Of a stretch of DNA of 64,000 nucleotides, positions 1 through 8,075 are shown in pieces. The notes under the pieces are model-generated. The model ran no database searches and was not told where the DNA came from. It was given only the letters and a program-made list of their open reading frames with translations. Source of the stretch: Caulobacter sp. X (GTDB lineage Bacteria; Pseudomonadota; Alphaproteobacteria; Caulobacterales; Caulobacteraceae). The stretch is taken from assembly GCF_002742635.1 (NCBI RefSeq), contig NZ_PEGF01000002.1:1736001-1800000 (forward strand), written 5' to 3'. Numbering within the stretch: the stretch's first letter is position 1; the number at the start of each line of letters is the position of its first letter. The translations under genes and the position numbers were made by a program.

Positions 1-2923
1 CGAGGCCGTTCAGCACCGCCACGCCCGAGACGGCGATAAAGCCGACGGCGGCCGAGACCGAGAACGGGATGCCGCGCAGGAAGATCGCGAAGATCCCGCC
101 CGCCAGGGCCAGCGGCACGGCGGTGAACACCGTGCCGGCCAAGGCGGCGCTACGCAGGGCCATGTAGAGCACGCCGAAGATCATCAGGAAGCAGATCGGC
201 ACGATCAGGCTGAGGCGCTTGCTGGCTGCCTGCAGGTTCTGGAACTGGCCGCCCCACTCGATGTACGAGCCGGCCGGCAGGCGAACCTGCTGGTCGATCT
301 TCTTCTGGGCCTCGTCGACGAATGAGCCGAGGTCGCGGCCGACGACGTTGGTCTCGACATAGACGCGGCGCTTGCCGTTGTCGCGGCTGACCTCATTGAG
401 GCCCTCGGTGAACTGGAAGCTGGCCAGCTGGCGCAGCGGCACCGAGGCGCGGGGGCCGGTTCCGGTCTGCGGCAGCATCACCGGGATGGCGCCCAGGGCG
501 TCCAGGTCGTTGCGCTTGGCGTTGGGCAGGCGCACGACGATGTCGAAGCGCTTGTCGCCTTCGAAGACCTGGCCGGCTTCGCGTCCGCCCAGGGCGGCCG
601 AGACGGTGTCGGCGACGTCCTGCACGGTGAGGCCATAGCGGCCGATGGCGTCCCGGTCGAACTTGATGTCGAAGGTCGGGAAGCCCTCGGTCTGGGCCAC
701 GCGGGCGTCGGAGGCGCCCGGCACGGTGCGCAGGACCTTGACGATCTGGTCGGCCGTTGCGGTCATCTTGCCCAGGTCCTCGCCATAGAGCTTCACGGCC
801 ACGTCGGAGCGGACCCCGCCGATCAGTTCGTTGAAGCGCATCTCGATGGGCTGGGTGGCGTCATAGAAGTTGCCGACGATCGGGGCGGTGGCCTTGCGGA
901 TGCGCTCGATCACCTGCTCCTTGGTCTTCACGCCGGCGGGCCAGTCCTTCTTGGGCTTGAGGATGACGTAGTTGTCCGAGGCGTTGGGCGGCATCGGGTC
1001 GGCCGCCAGACTGGCGGTGCCGGCCTTGGAATAGACCGTCACTACCTCGGGCAGGGCCATGATCGCCCGCTCGATCGGCAAATCGAGCTCGACGGACTTG
1101 TCGATCGAGGTCGAGGGGATGCGGACCGAGGACAGGTTCAGGTTCTGCTCGTCCAGGGTCGGCATGAACTCGCGGCCCACGAAGGCGAACGCCACCATGG
1201 CCAGGGCGAAGACGCCGACCGCAGCCCCGATGAACGGCCAGGGCTGGGCCACCGCGCGGTGCAGCCACGGCGCATAGGCGTCCTTGGTCTTGGCGACGGC
1301 GGGGACTTCCTTCTCCGAGATGTGGCCCCGGATCAGGAGGGCGGTCATGGCCGGCACGAAGGTCAGCGACAGCACGAACGCCGAGGCCAGGGCCAGCATC
1401 AGGGTGATGACCATCGGCGAGAACATCTTGCCCTCGACGCCCTGGAAGGTGAGGCAGGGCAGGAAGACCAGGAAGATGACGATCTGGCCGTAGACGGTCG
1501 GGCGGACCATCTCGCGGGTCGAACTCAGCGCCACCTCCAGCCGCTCCTGCAGGTTCAGGATGCGACCCTCGTGGTGCTGGCGCTCGGCCATGCGGCGCAG
1601 GGTGTTCTCGACGATGATGACCGCGCCGTCGATGATCAGGCCGAAGTCCAGCGCGCCCAGGCTCATCAGGTTGCCGGAAATCTTCATCCCGTTCATGCCG
1701 ATGGCGCTGAAGAGCAGCGACAGCGGGATCACCAGCGTGGCGATCAGGGCCGCCCGCCAGTTGCCCAGCATGAAGAACAGGATGGCCACGACCAGCAGCG
1801 CGCCCTCGGTGAGGTTGCGGGCCACGGTGGCGATGGTCGCCTCGACCAGCTGCGAGCGGTTCAGCATCACTTCCGAGGTGACGCCCGCTGGCAGGTTCGG
1901 GTTGATGGCCTTCAGCTTCTCGGCCGCCGCGTGGGCGACCGTGCGGCTGTTCTCGCCGACCAGCATCAGCACGCTGCCGACCACCATCTCGTGGCCGTCG
2001 CGGCTGGCCGCGCCGCGACGCAGCTCGCCGCCGATATTGACCGTGGCGACGTCGCGCAGCAGCACCGGCACGCCGCCGCGCGTGGCGACCACCGCGCGGG
2101 CGATCTCGTCGGCTGATTGGATGCGGGCGTCGCCGCGCACCATGTAGCTCTCGCCCGAACGCTGGATGAAGTTGGCGCCGACCGACAGGTTGGCCTTCTC
2201 CAGGGCGTCGCCCAGCTCGCTGTAGGAAATGCCGTAGGCGGTCAGCTTGGCCGGATCGGGCTCGACGACGTACTGCTTCACGTAGCCGCCCAGGGAGTCG
2301 ACGTCGGCCACGCCCGGCACCGCGCGCAGCTGCGGACGGACGATCCAGTCCTGCACGGTGCGCAGATAGGCCAGGCGCGCGGTCTCGTCGGCCAGGCGCT
2401 CGCCGTCATCGGTGATGAATGACCCGTCGCTCTGCCAGCCGGGCTTGCCGTCCTGGACTTTCGCACCCTTGCCATTCGGGTTCTTGAAGTCGACGGCGTA
2501 GTGGACGATCTCGCCCAGGCCCGTGGACACCGGACCCATCTGCGGCTCGGCGCCGGCGGGCAGGCTGGGTCGCGCCTGGGCCAGACGTTCGGTCACCTGC
2601 TGGCGCATGAAGTAGAGGTTGGCGTCTTCCTTGAAGACGGCCGTCACCTGCGAGAAGCCATTGCGCGAGAACGACCGGGTGCTCTCCACGCCGGCCAGAC
2701 CCGCCAGGGCGGTCTCGATCGGGAAGGTGACGCGCTTTTCGACCTCGACCGGTCCCAGGGTCGAGACGACGGTGTTGATCTGCACCTGCTTGTTGGTGAT
2801 GTCGGGCGTGACGTCGATCGGCAACTTGAAGAGCTGCCAGGTCCCGAACGCCGAGACGATGGCCACCAGCACGAGGACCATCCATCGTGCTCTGACCGAG
2901 AAGGCTAGGATGCGGTCGATCAT
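1..2923 (-). CDS. czcA: CzcA-type heavy-metal RND efflux pump, C-terminus cut by window edge
   Basis: Inner-membrane proton/metal antiporter of the HME-RND family and the pump of a tripartite CzcCBA efflux complex. The frame reads open from ATG at 2923 to the window edge, giving 974 codons; the family is about 1040-1080 residues, so roughly the last 70-100 are outside. The N-terminus MIDRILAFSVRARW with its first membrane helix is typical. The TM4 proton-relay motif DFGLIIDGAVIIVEN begins at D426, the same residue number as in the two other CzcA proteins here. The start overlaps the stop of czcB by four bases (ATGA), so the two are translationally coupled. It is the last gene of the cnrYXH-czcCBA unit. 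Which of Co, Ni, Zn or Cd it exports cannot be read from the sequence; the CnrX-like sensor upstream favours Co/Ni. Confidence 0.96.
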   Translation of the reverse strand, partial: MIDRILAFSVRARWMVLVLVAIVSAFGTWQLFKLPIDVTPDITNKQVQINTVVSTLGPVEVEKRVTFPIETALAGLAGVESTRSFSRNGFSQVTAVFKEDANLYFMRQQVTERLAQARPSLPAGAEPQMGPVSTGLGEIVHYAVDFKNPNGKGAKVQDGKPGWQSDGSFITDDGERLADETARLAYLRTVQDWIVRPQLRAVPGVADVDSLGGYVKQYVVEPDPAKLTAYGISYSELGDALEKANLSVGANFIQRSGESYMVRGDARIQSADEIARAVVATRGGVPVLLRDVATVNIGGELRRGAASRDGHEMVVGSVLMLVGENSRTVAHAAAEKLKAINPNLPAGVTSEVMLNRSQLVEATIATVARNLTEGALLVVAILFFMLGNWRAALIATLVIPLSLLFSAIGMNGMKISGNLMSLGALDFGLIIDGAVIIVENTLRRMAERQHHEGRILNLQERLEVALSSTREMVRPTVYGQIVIFLVFLPCLTFQGVEGKMFSPMVITLMLALASAFVLSLTFVPAMTALLIRGHISEKEVPAVAKTKDAYAPWLHRAVAQPWPFIGAAVGVFALAMVAFAFVGREFMPTLDEQNLNLSSVRIPSTSIDKSVELDLPIERAIMALPEVVTVYSKAGTASLAADPMPPNASDNYVILKPKKDWPAGVKTKEQVIERIRKATAPIVGNFYDATQPIEMRFNELIGGVRSDVAVKLYGEDLGKMTATADQIVKVLRTVPGASDARVAQTEGFPTFDIKFDRDAIGRYGLTVQDVADTVSAALGGREAGQVFEGDKRFDIVVRLPNAKRNDLDALGAIPVMLPQTGTGPRASVPLRQLASFQFTEGLNEVSRDNGKRRVYVETNVVGRDLGSFVDEAQKKIDQQVRLPAGSYIEWGGQFQNLQAASKRLSLIVPICFLMIFGVLYMALRSAALAGTVFTAVPLALAGGIFAIFLRGIPFSVSAAVGFIAVSGVAVLNGL

Positions 2924-4071
2924 TCTGCGTCAGCGCCTTTGACGATCTCGGCCTTCAGCAGGAAGGCATTACGGGCCGCGACGGTCTCGCCGGCCTTCAG
3001 GCCCGAGACGATCAGCGCCTGACCGCCGCTGCGGGTGGCGACCACGACCGGACGGACCGAGAAGCCCGTGGCGGTGCGCACGAAGACCACGTCGCGGCCT
3101 TCCATCGACTGCACGGCCTCTTCGGGCAGGATGAAGCCCGGCTGACCGGTGCCGCGTGCGGTGATCGTGGCCTGGATGGCCTCGCCGGGGACGAGGCCGC
3201 CGCCCGACACCGACAGCACCACCGTGGCGGTGCGGGTCTCGGGGTTCAGGGTCGGGGTCACCGAGCGCACCGTGGCGGCGATCGTCTGGCCGGCGGCGTT
3301 GCGCACCGAGGCCGTCGCGCCGGGGACGATGCGGGCCGCGTCCTGCGGGCTGACCGCCACCTCGACCTGGACGTCGCGGGCGTCGGCGACGCGGAACAGC
3401 TCACTCTCCGACTGGACGAAGGCCCCCAGGGTGGCGGGGGCGGCGGTGATCCGGCCGCTGATCGGGCTGACCACGGCGACGCTGCGACCGTCGGCCGAGA
3501 CGCGCGAGGCCCCGGCGGCGGCGCGGGCCCCGGCGGCTTCGGCCCGAGCCGCGTCGGCCTGCGCCTTGGCGGTCTCGTAGTCCTGGCGGGAGGTCACGCC
3601 TTGCTCGAACAGCTTCTTCTCGCGGGCGAGGTTGGAGGTCGCCAGGACAGCGCGGGCGTCGGCTGCGCCGCGCTGGCCAGCGACCAGGGCCGCATCGCGG
3701 CTCTCGACCAGGGCGATGGTCTCGCCGGCGCGAACCGGTTCGCCCAGGCGCTTGAAGATGCGCACGACCGTGCCGCCGGCGTGGGCGGTCAGCACCGCCT
3801 CGCCGCCGGGCGTGGCCACGACGCTGCCCGAGCCCTGGACTTGGCCGCCGAAGTCGCCGGCGGTGACGGTCTGCAGGGCGATGTTGGAGACCTTCAGGTA
3901 CGAGGCCTCGACCTTGACCTCGGTTGGCGCGGCCTCGGGGGCGGCGGCGGCTTCGGGCGGCGGGGCGGGCTTGGTGGTCAGCTTGGCCAGGCCGTAGCCG
4001 GCGCCCAGGAGGGCGATGGCGGCGACGCCCAGCATCAGGGTGCGCGGTCCGGCCGCGTTGCGGGTAGCCAT
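2920..4071 (-). CDS. czcB: CzcB periplasmic adaptor (membrane fusion protein)
   Basis: 383-residue HlyD/RND adaptor linking the CzcA pump to the CzcC outer-membrane channel. An N-terminal membrane anchor (about residues 12-31) is followed by an alanine/proline/glutamate-rich linker, a lipoyl/barrel-sandwich half (GGTVVRIFKRLGEPVRAGE), a coiled-coil hairpin (ARAVLATSNLAREKKLFEQ) and beta-barrel and membrane-proximal domains ending near KAGETVAARNAFLLKAE. No histidine-rich N-terminal extension is present, unlike some CzcB proteins. It follows czcC by three bases and overlaps czcA by four. It is paralogous to the other two CzcB proteins in the window. Confidence 0.96.
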   Translation of the reverse strand: MATRNAAGPRTLMLGVAAIALLGAGYGLAKLTTKPAPPPEAAAAPEAAPTEVKVEASYLKVSNIALQTVTAGDFGGQVQGSGSVVATPGGEAVLTAHAGGTVVRIFKRLGEPVRAGETIALVESRDAALVAGQRGAADARAVLATSNLAREKKLFEQGVTSRQDYETAKAQADAARAEAAGARAAAGASRVSADGRSVAVVSPISGRITAAPATLGAFVQSESELFRVADARDVQVEVAVSPQDAARIVPGATASVRNAAGQTIAATVRSVTPTLNPETRTATVVLSVSGGGLVPGEAIQATITARGTGQPGFILPEEAVQSMEGRDVVFVRTATGFSVRPVVVATRSGGQALIVSGLKAGETVAARNAFLLKAEIVKGADAE

Positions 4072-4074
4072 GTC

Positions 4075-5331
4075 TTATTCTCCGAAGGGGGCGCGGCCAG
4101 CCAGGCGGGCCAGGGTGGCCTGGGCGCGAACCCGCGCCACACGCGCATCGAGGGTGGTCCGGCGCGCGTCGGTCAGGGCGCGCTGGGCGTTGAGGACTTC
4201 GACCAGGGGCGTCTTGCCGGACTCGTAGCCGACACGGGCCAGGCGATAGGCCTCGTCGGCGGCGGCTTCCGATTGCTGGGAGGCCGAGACCCGGCTGACG
4301 GCGGCGTCGGCCTGGACGCGGGCCGAGCGCCAGTCGGCCTCGGCGCGCAGGCGGGCCTCCTCGAACCGGGCGTCGGCGGCGTTGGCGCGGGCCGAGGCAG
4401 CGGCGACATTGCCCCGGTTCTGGTCGAACAGCGGGAAGGGAACGGAGACGCCAGCGACCAGGGCCGTGGAGTCATTGCCGGTCAGGCCTTGCCCGTTCAG
4501 GCGGCGCACGCCGACCGAGGCGGTCAGGTCCGGGATAGCCCGGCGGCGTTCGACCGTGACCTGCTTGCCGGCGGCTTCCCGCTCGGCGCGCGCCACCTGC
4601 AGGGCGGGCATGTCGGCGGGCGGCACGCCATCGGCGGTCGACGGCGAGGCCGGGGCGGAGAGAAGCCCGCCGGCCAGGCTGGTATAGGGCTCGGCGACGC
4701 CGGCCAGGGCCGACAGTCGCGCCAGGGCCTCAACCGCATCGGCGCGGGCGGCTTCGGCGTCGGCGCGGGCCGAGGCCTCGGCGGCCTGCGCCGTGACCAG
4801 CCGCAGATTGGCTTCGCGGCCGGCGTCGACCAGGGCGCGCGAGACGCCCAGGTCGTCTTGCGAGCGCTTCAGCGCCTGGGCGGCCAGATCGGCGCGAGCC
4901 TGGGCGGCCTCGGCGGCGGCATAGGCGACCGCCAGCTCATAGGCGAAGTCGGCCGAAGCCTGGCGGTTACGGGCTTCAGCGGCGGTCACCTCGGCGTTAG
5001 CGGCCGAGACCCGCGCCGAGCGCTTGCCGCCCAGCTCCAGAGCCTGGGCCACCGACAGCGTGGTCTCGGCCTGGTTGGTCCCGTTGTAGGGCGCCTTGCC
5101 GCCGAAGTTCTCGGCTTCGAGACCGACGACCGGGTTGGGACGCGCCTGGGCTTGCAGGGCCAGGCCCTGGGCTTCGCGGACGCCGGCTTGGGCTTCCTTC
5201 AGGCGCGGCGCGGTCTGCGTGGCTTGGCGCAGCAGGTCGGCGAAGGCCGGCGCGGGCTGCGCCCACGCGGGACCCGCCGCGATGGCGCCCCACGCGGCGC
5301 ACGCGAGGGCGAGGTGTGAGAGTCTAGACAG
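4075..5331 (-). CDS. czcC: CzcC outer-membrane channel (TolC family)
   Basis: Outer-membrane efflux protein of the TolC family. The coding frame clearly extends upstream of the first GTG at 5052: it continues through a family-typical N-terminal part (RPNPVVGLEAENFGG) and a signal peptide ending AIAAGPAWAQ. No ATG exists there. I place the start at CTG 5331, with AGGGGA six bases upstream, giving about 418 residues; ATC immediately upstream is an alternative. Two long helical repeats are rich in Ala/Glu/Arg, and the C-terminus matches the other CzcC copies (VRAQATLARLAGRAPFGE). Three bases separate it from czcB. A TGCGTAA motif lies about 60 bases upstream, so the CBA genes may have their own promoter besides read-through from cnrH. 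Confidence 0.92.
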   Translation of the reverse strand: MSRLSHLALACAAWGAIAAGPAWAQPAPAFADLLRQATQTAPRLKEAQAGVREAQGLALQAQARPNPVVGLEAENFGGKAPYNGTNQAETTLSVAQALELGGKRSARVSAANAEVTAAEARNRQASADFAYELAVAYAAAEAAQARADLAAQALKRSQDDLGVSRALVDAGREANLRLVTAQAAEASARADAEAARADAVEALARLSALAGVAEPYTSLAGGLLSAPASPSTADGVPPADMPALQVARAEREAAGKQVTVERRRAIPDLTASVGVRRLNGQGLTGNDSTALVAGVSVPFPLFDQNRGNVAAASARANAADARFEEARLRAEADWRSARVQADAAVSRVSASQQSEAAADEAYRLARVGYESGKTPLVEVLNAQRALTDARRTTLDARVARVRAQATLARLAGRAPFGE

Positions 5332-5389
5332 GATACGTCCCCTGAGCTTGGGCCGGCGCGTAACAACCGCGCGGGCCGCCTACCTGCGA

Positions 5390-5400
5390 TTACGCAGGCC
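5390..5400 (-). promoter_or_regulatory. candidate ECF -35 motif (GGCCTGCGTAA) before czcC
   Basis: On the minus strand the word GGCCTGCGTAA lies about 60 bases before czcC. A near-identical GGGCTGCGTAA occurs upstream of three other minus-strand genes nearby (at 6849, 7586 and 7939). The GTAA core resembles the AAC-type -35 elements used by ECF sigma factors, so the natural inference is the promoter element of the CnrH-like sigma encoded here. No conserved -10 could be fixed by eye. Confidence 0.45.
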
Positions 5401-5433
5401 CTCGGCGGCGCCCCCGCTGGGGGAGTGGATTTT

Positions 5434-5994
5434 TCAAGCGGATGTTTCGGCGGCGCGCAGGCGCTGGCGCGCGCGGGCGATGCGGCCTTCCAGGGCCTTC
5501 ACCGTGATCTTCAGGGCGGCGGCAGCGTCCTGCTGGCTGAGGCCGGAGACGGCCGTCAAGACCAGCGCCGTGCGTTGGTCTTCCGGCAGGTTTGCGATGC
5601 GCCGGGACACCTCTTCGAGGGCCAGGCGGTGATGGGCCTGGGTCTCGGGATCAGGCGCCTCGGCCTCGATGCGGGTCGCGCCATCGTCCAGTTCGGAGGC
5701 GCCGAAGAAGAACGCCCGCACGCGACGGCGGCGGGCCATGTCGCGCACGCGGTTCAGGGCGATGGCGAACAGCCAGGCGCGGAACGGGCGCTGGCGGTCA
5801 TAGTCGGCCAGGCGTCGCCAGGCCGAGAGGAAGACTTCCTGCACGACATCCTCGACCTCGGAGGCGGGGGCTCCGTAGGCGCGGGTCAGCTTGGCGACCG
5901 AAGGACCATGATGGCGGAAGAGGTCGACGAACGCGGACCGGTCGCCCGCCATGGCGCGGGCGACGAGTTCGGCGTCGTCCGGCGCGGCGGTCAC
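5434..5994 (-). CDS. cnrH: CnrH-like ECF sigma factor of the metal efflux operon
   Basis: 186-residue sigma-70 ECF factor. Region 2 holds the usual DVVQEVFLSAWR and FRAWLFAIALNRVRD segments. After a linker, region 4 carries a helix-turn-helix (about residues 145-180, LSQQDAAAALKITVKALEGR). It begins with GTG at 5994, overlapping the cnrX stop by four bases (GTGA). Gene order anti-sigma, sensor, sigma, czcCBA matches the cnrYXHCBA arrangement of Cupriavidus, so it probably transcribes its own operon when periplasmic metal releases it from the CnrY/CnrX pair. Identification as an ECF factor is certain; the CnrH name rests on context and on the CnrX ligand match. Confidence 0.9.
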   Translation of the reverse strand: MTAAPDDAELVARAMAGDRSAFVDLFRHHGPSVAKLTRAYGAPASEVEDVVQEVFLSAWRRLADYDRQRPFRAWLFAIALNRVRDMARRRRVRAFFFGASELDDGATRIEAEAPDPETQAHHRLALEEVSRRIANLPEDQRTALVLTAVSGLSQQDAAAALKITVKALEGRIARARQRLRAAETSA

Positions 5995-6437
5995 TTGGCT
6001 CCGTCGGACAGAGCCTTGACCAGGGCCGCGTCGTAGGCCGGTCGGTGCTGGGCGTCCAAGCCCTCGCGCATCTCCACCACGTGCTGCAGGGTGGCGCGCT
6101 CCAGTTCGGCGGCGGCGGACTCCACCTCCTTGCTGGCGGCCTCGACCTCGGGGGTCCAGCCGGGCTGCAAGGCAATGGCGCGCGCCAGGCGGCCATTGGC
6201 GGCCTTGACCCTCTGCTCGATCGCCCGGCGGCGCGCCTGATAGGCGTCCTCGCGCTGCTGGAGGCGGGCTTGCTCCTGCGGGCTCAGCGGGACCAGCTCG
6301 TGCAGTTCCTGGTGCAGGTCCATCGGCTTGGGGTGCGCCGACTGCAGCAGCCAGTGCGCGCCCGAGACCACGACCGCGCCGACCGCCCCGGCGATGGCCG
6401 CGCCGACCGTCATCCGGGTCCAGTTCGCGCGGCTCAT
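5991..6437 (-). CDS. cnrX: CnrX-like periplasmic metal sensor
   Basis: 148-residue membrane-anchored periplasmic protein of the metal-resistance (Metal_resist/CnrX) family. One membrane helix spans about residues 10-32; the rest is a predicted all-helical periplasmic domain. The residues I recall as metal ligands of Cupriavidus CnrX (His42, His46, Glu63, His119, Met123) are present here at those exact numbers, in HQELH at 42-46 and HVVEM at 119-123; I checked each codon. It starts at ATG 6437, overlapping the cnrY stop by four bases, and its own stop overlaps cnrH. The expected role is binding Co(II)/Ni(II) and signalling through CnrY to free CnrH. The metal range is inferred. Confidence 0.9.
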   Translation of the reverse strand: MSRANWTRMTVGAAIAGAVGAVVVSGAHWLLQSAHPKPMDLHQELHELVPLSPQEQARLQQREDAYQARRRAIEQRVKAANGRLARAIALQPGWTPEVEAASKEVESAAAELERATLQHVVEMREGLDAQHRPAYDAALVKALSDGAK

Positions 6438-6733
6438 CCGGCGGCTCGCGGGACCAGCAGGTTGGACGGCGAGACGGTGAAGGCGGCGGCCGGCCAGCGG
6501 GCGACGACCTCGTTCGACGGCCGCTTGAGCATGCCGATGCCGCCCGTCGTCGCCGCGCCGAACACGGTGGCGATCATCAGGCAGGCCGTCAGCTGGCGCC
6601 ACTCGCGGCGGGACTCGATCGTGCTGGGCGCGGGCTCGCCGGCCAGACGCAGGGCCAGGGCGTCGGCCGCGTCCGCCGACAAGTCGACGCGCGCCTTGGC
6701 CGCGCCGTCCAGCCAGGTGTCGAAATCACTCAT
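6434..6733 (-). CDS. cnrY: CnrY-like membrane anti-sigma factor
   Basis: 99-residue protein with a cytosolic N-terminal part (MSDFDTWLDGAAKARVDLSA), one membrane helix (about residues 50-70) and a short periplasmic tail. Position as first gene before cnrX and cnrH, four-base overlap with cnrX, size and topology fit CnrY/NccY anti-sigma factors, which are poorly conserved in sequence. A longer reading to 6775 adds an arginine-rich stretch; ATG 6733 is preferred because it follows a GGTTTCC-type purine-poor leader only weakly and gives the family-like N-terminus. The role is inferred from gene order and topology. Confidence 0.78.
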   Translation of the reverse strand: MSDFDTWLDGAAKARVDLSADAADALALRLAGEPAPSTIESRREWRQLTACLMIATVFGAATTGGIGMLKRPSNEVVARWPAAAFTVSPSNLLVPRAAG

Positions 6734-6828
6734 CGGAAACCTCCATGCGGCCCTGGCGAAGGTTCGCCGGAACACGCACCACTTCGACTATTCCCAAGGG
6801 TTTAGCGCCTCGTTGGAGCCCACGACAG

Positions 6829-6875
6829 GCTGGACCTCGTAAGAGACGTTACGCAGCCCGATCGCGCCGCCCCCG
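6829..6875. repeat. 47-bp promoter-region repeat, copy 1 (copy 2 at 7919-7965)
   Basis: About 47 bases, from GGCTGGACCTC through TTACGCAGCCCGATCG to GCCGCCCCCG, are repeated at 7919-7965 with only about five differences. Copy 1 lies upstream of cnrY and copy 2 upstream of the DUF1289 gene, both in the same orientation relative to the gene. The TGCGTAA motif lies inside. Conservation of the full stretch suggests a duplicated promoter carrying the binding sites of one regulator. Confidence 0.7.
6849..6859 (-). promoter_or_regulatory. candidate ECF -35 motif (GGGCTGCGTAA) before cnrY
   Basis: GGGCTGCGTAA on the minus strand, about 115 bases upstream of the cnrY start. It is the same word as at 7586 and 7939 and one base different from 5390. 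It probably lies in the autoregulated promoter of the cnrYXH unit. The assignment is by recurrence and position only. Confidence 0.5.
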
Positions 6876-6913
6876 GCGCCGGCGCCATTTTTTGAAATCG
6901 TCGCGGCGTCCAG

Positions 6914-7522
6914 CTAGTCGCTTAGCATCGCCTGGAGAGACGCCGTCGCCAGGGCCAGGCTCAGCATGCCGGCGAGTGTGCTGACGGCAAGCACGACGCC
7001 AGCCTTCAAGGCGTCGAGGTCTGGGCGCCATGCGCCGAGCCCGCGCGCCGTTCGTTCCGCGCGTGGAGGCTGCGGTAGGGCGACGTCGAGGGCGTGGTGG
7101 ACGTCGAGGGCCTCGATCTCTATGTCGTGGTCGCGCGGATCGGGCAGGCACGACAGGCGGGCGATGAAGACGTGCGGCTCGGGCACGGTGGTCTTGGACT
7201 CCAGATACGTGCGCCGATCGACCAGCTCGAACCGCTGCCCCAGGCCATCGGCCCGCAGCGTGAGCAGGGTGACATTGTCCGGACGGGGCGGCTTGCCGAG
7301 CGCGGCGCGAACCTGGAACCGGACGCCGTCATCGCTCTGGCAAAGGCTCAGAAGCAGCGGCTGGGGCTGCGTCGGCACGATCCACAGCTTGCCGAAGATC
7401 GGGCTATGAACGATCCGGGCGTCGCGCATCTTCCGCCAGGCGATCCTGGCGATCCACGCGGCGCCGGCCAAAAGGACCAGGGCCAGGCCCAGCTGAAACC
7501 TTGGCGCTGCGACGAAACTCAT
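6914..7522 (-). CDS. two-helix membrane protein of unknown function (DGLGQRF family)
   Basis: 202 residues. A hydrophobic helix near the N-terminus (about 10-30) and another near the C-terminus (about 170-195) flank a soluble domain of mixed strands. I do not recognise the family. The central segment LRADGLGQRFELVDR is clearly related to IRPDGLGQRFDFARR in the protein at 31497-32009, and the two share a helix-then-strands layout and the following VPEPHVFIARL/VREPLIFVAHV motif. Both lie in the metal island, and a TGCGTAA motif precedes this gene by about 64 bases. A role in metal response is therefore likely, but the function is unknown. Confidence 0.75.
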   Translation of the reverse strand: MSFVAAPRFQLGLALVLLAGAAWIARIAWRKMRDARIVHSPIFGKLWIVPTQPQPLLLSLCQSDDGVRFQVRAALGKPPRPDNVTLLTLRADGLGQRFELVDRRTYLESKTTVPEPHVFIARLSCLPDPRDHDIEIEALDVHHALDVALPQPPRAERTARGLGAWRPDLDALKAGVVLAVSTLAGMLSLALATASLQAMLSD

Positions 7523-7585
7523 CGGGACCCATCCGCTCGGAGGTGAGAGCGCCGGGCGTGACGGTGAAGGTCCCGGCCCTAAGCC

Positions 7586-7596
7586 TTACGCAGCCC
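7586..7596 (-). promoter_or_regulatory. candidate ECF -35 motif (GGGCTGCGTAA) before the DGLGQRF gene
   Basis: GGGCTGCGTAA on the minus strand, about 64 bases upstream of the start at 7522. Here only the motif, not the surrounding 47 bases, matches the copies at 6849 and 7939, which makes the motif itself the more likely functional unit. Confidence 0.48.
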
Positions 7597-7628
7597 GCGC
7601 GCGTCCCCCTCGAAATCTTGCGCGCCGA

Positions 7629-7814
7629 TCAGGCCTTCTTCTTCTGGGCCAGCTTGGCTTCGCGCCGGCGGCGCTCGGCGATGATCTGGTGGCGGCGGTG
7701 ATCGCTCATCTTCTTCCACTGCCGGACTTCCTCGGTCGTTCGAAAGCAGCCGACGCACATGTCGGAGCGCCGGTCGAATTGGCAGATGTCGAGGCAGGGG
7801 GAAGGAACGGCCAT
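7629..7814 (-). CDS. DUF1289 family small cysteine protein
   Basis: 61 residues: SPCLDICQFDRRSDMCVGC followed by FRTTEEVRQWKKMSD and a basic tail (RRRREAKLAQKKKA). The C-x3-C and C-x2-C pairs with the FRT-E-x-W signature define DUF1289, a small probable metal-binding domain of unknown role. ATG 7814 gives the family-typical length; GTG at 7823 would add three residues. It lies downstream of the second TGCGTAA/47-bp promoter repeat, so it is probably co-regulated with the cnr-czc unit. Confidence 0.85.
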   Translation of the reverse strand: MAVPSPCLDICQFDRRSDMCVGCFRTTEEVRQWKKMSDHRRHQIIAERRRREAKLAQKKKA

Positions 7815-7918
7815 TTGGTTCACTGGGAGCGGGGCTGGAGAGTCGGCGTCCAGTCCGCCGAAACGGTTAGTGCGGCATGGCGTGGAACGAGGCAATCACC
7901 ATGATCAGGCCGCCACGG

Positions 7919-7965
7919 GCTGGACCTCATGAGAGAGGTTACGCAGCCCGATCGAGCCGCCCCCG
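7919..7965. repeat. 47-bp promoter-region repeat, copy 2
   Basis: Near-identical partner of 6829-6875, upstream of the DUF1289 gene. It carries CTCATGAG where copy 1 has CTCGTAAG, and GGTTACGCAG where copy 1 has CGTTACGCAG. The plus-strand gene at 8076 also starts nearby, so this may be a shared divergent regulatory region. Confidence 0.7.
7939..7949 (-). promoter_or_regulatory. candidate ECF -35 motif (GGGCTGCGTAA) before the DUF1289 gene
   Basis: Fourth occurrence of the TGCGTAA word, about 125 bases upstream of the DUF1289 start and inside the second 47-bp repeat. Confidence 0.48.
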
Positions 7966-8075
7966 CTATTGGAACTATATTTTTTCAGGCGCGGGTCTTG
8001 GCTTGAAATTGCAATTCGTTCTCAGCTAGGGGCGTTGGCCGACCCCAGTTTCCGCTCACCCAATCGGAGTTTCAG

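Noticed and set aside
3601..5319. Open frame of 572 codons on the plus strand
   Set aside because: Antisense to czcB and czcC; glycine/arginine-rich shadow.
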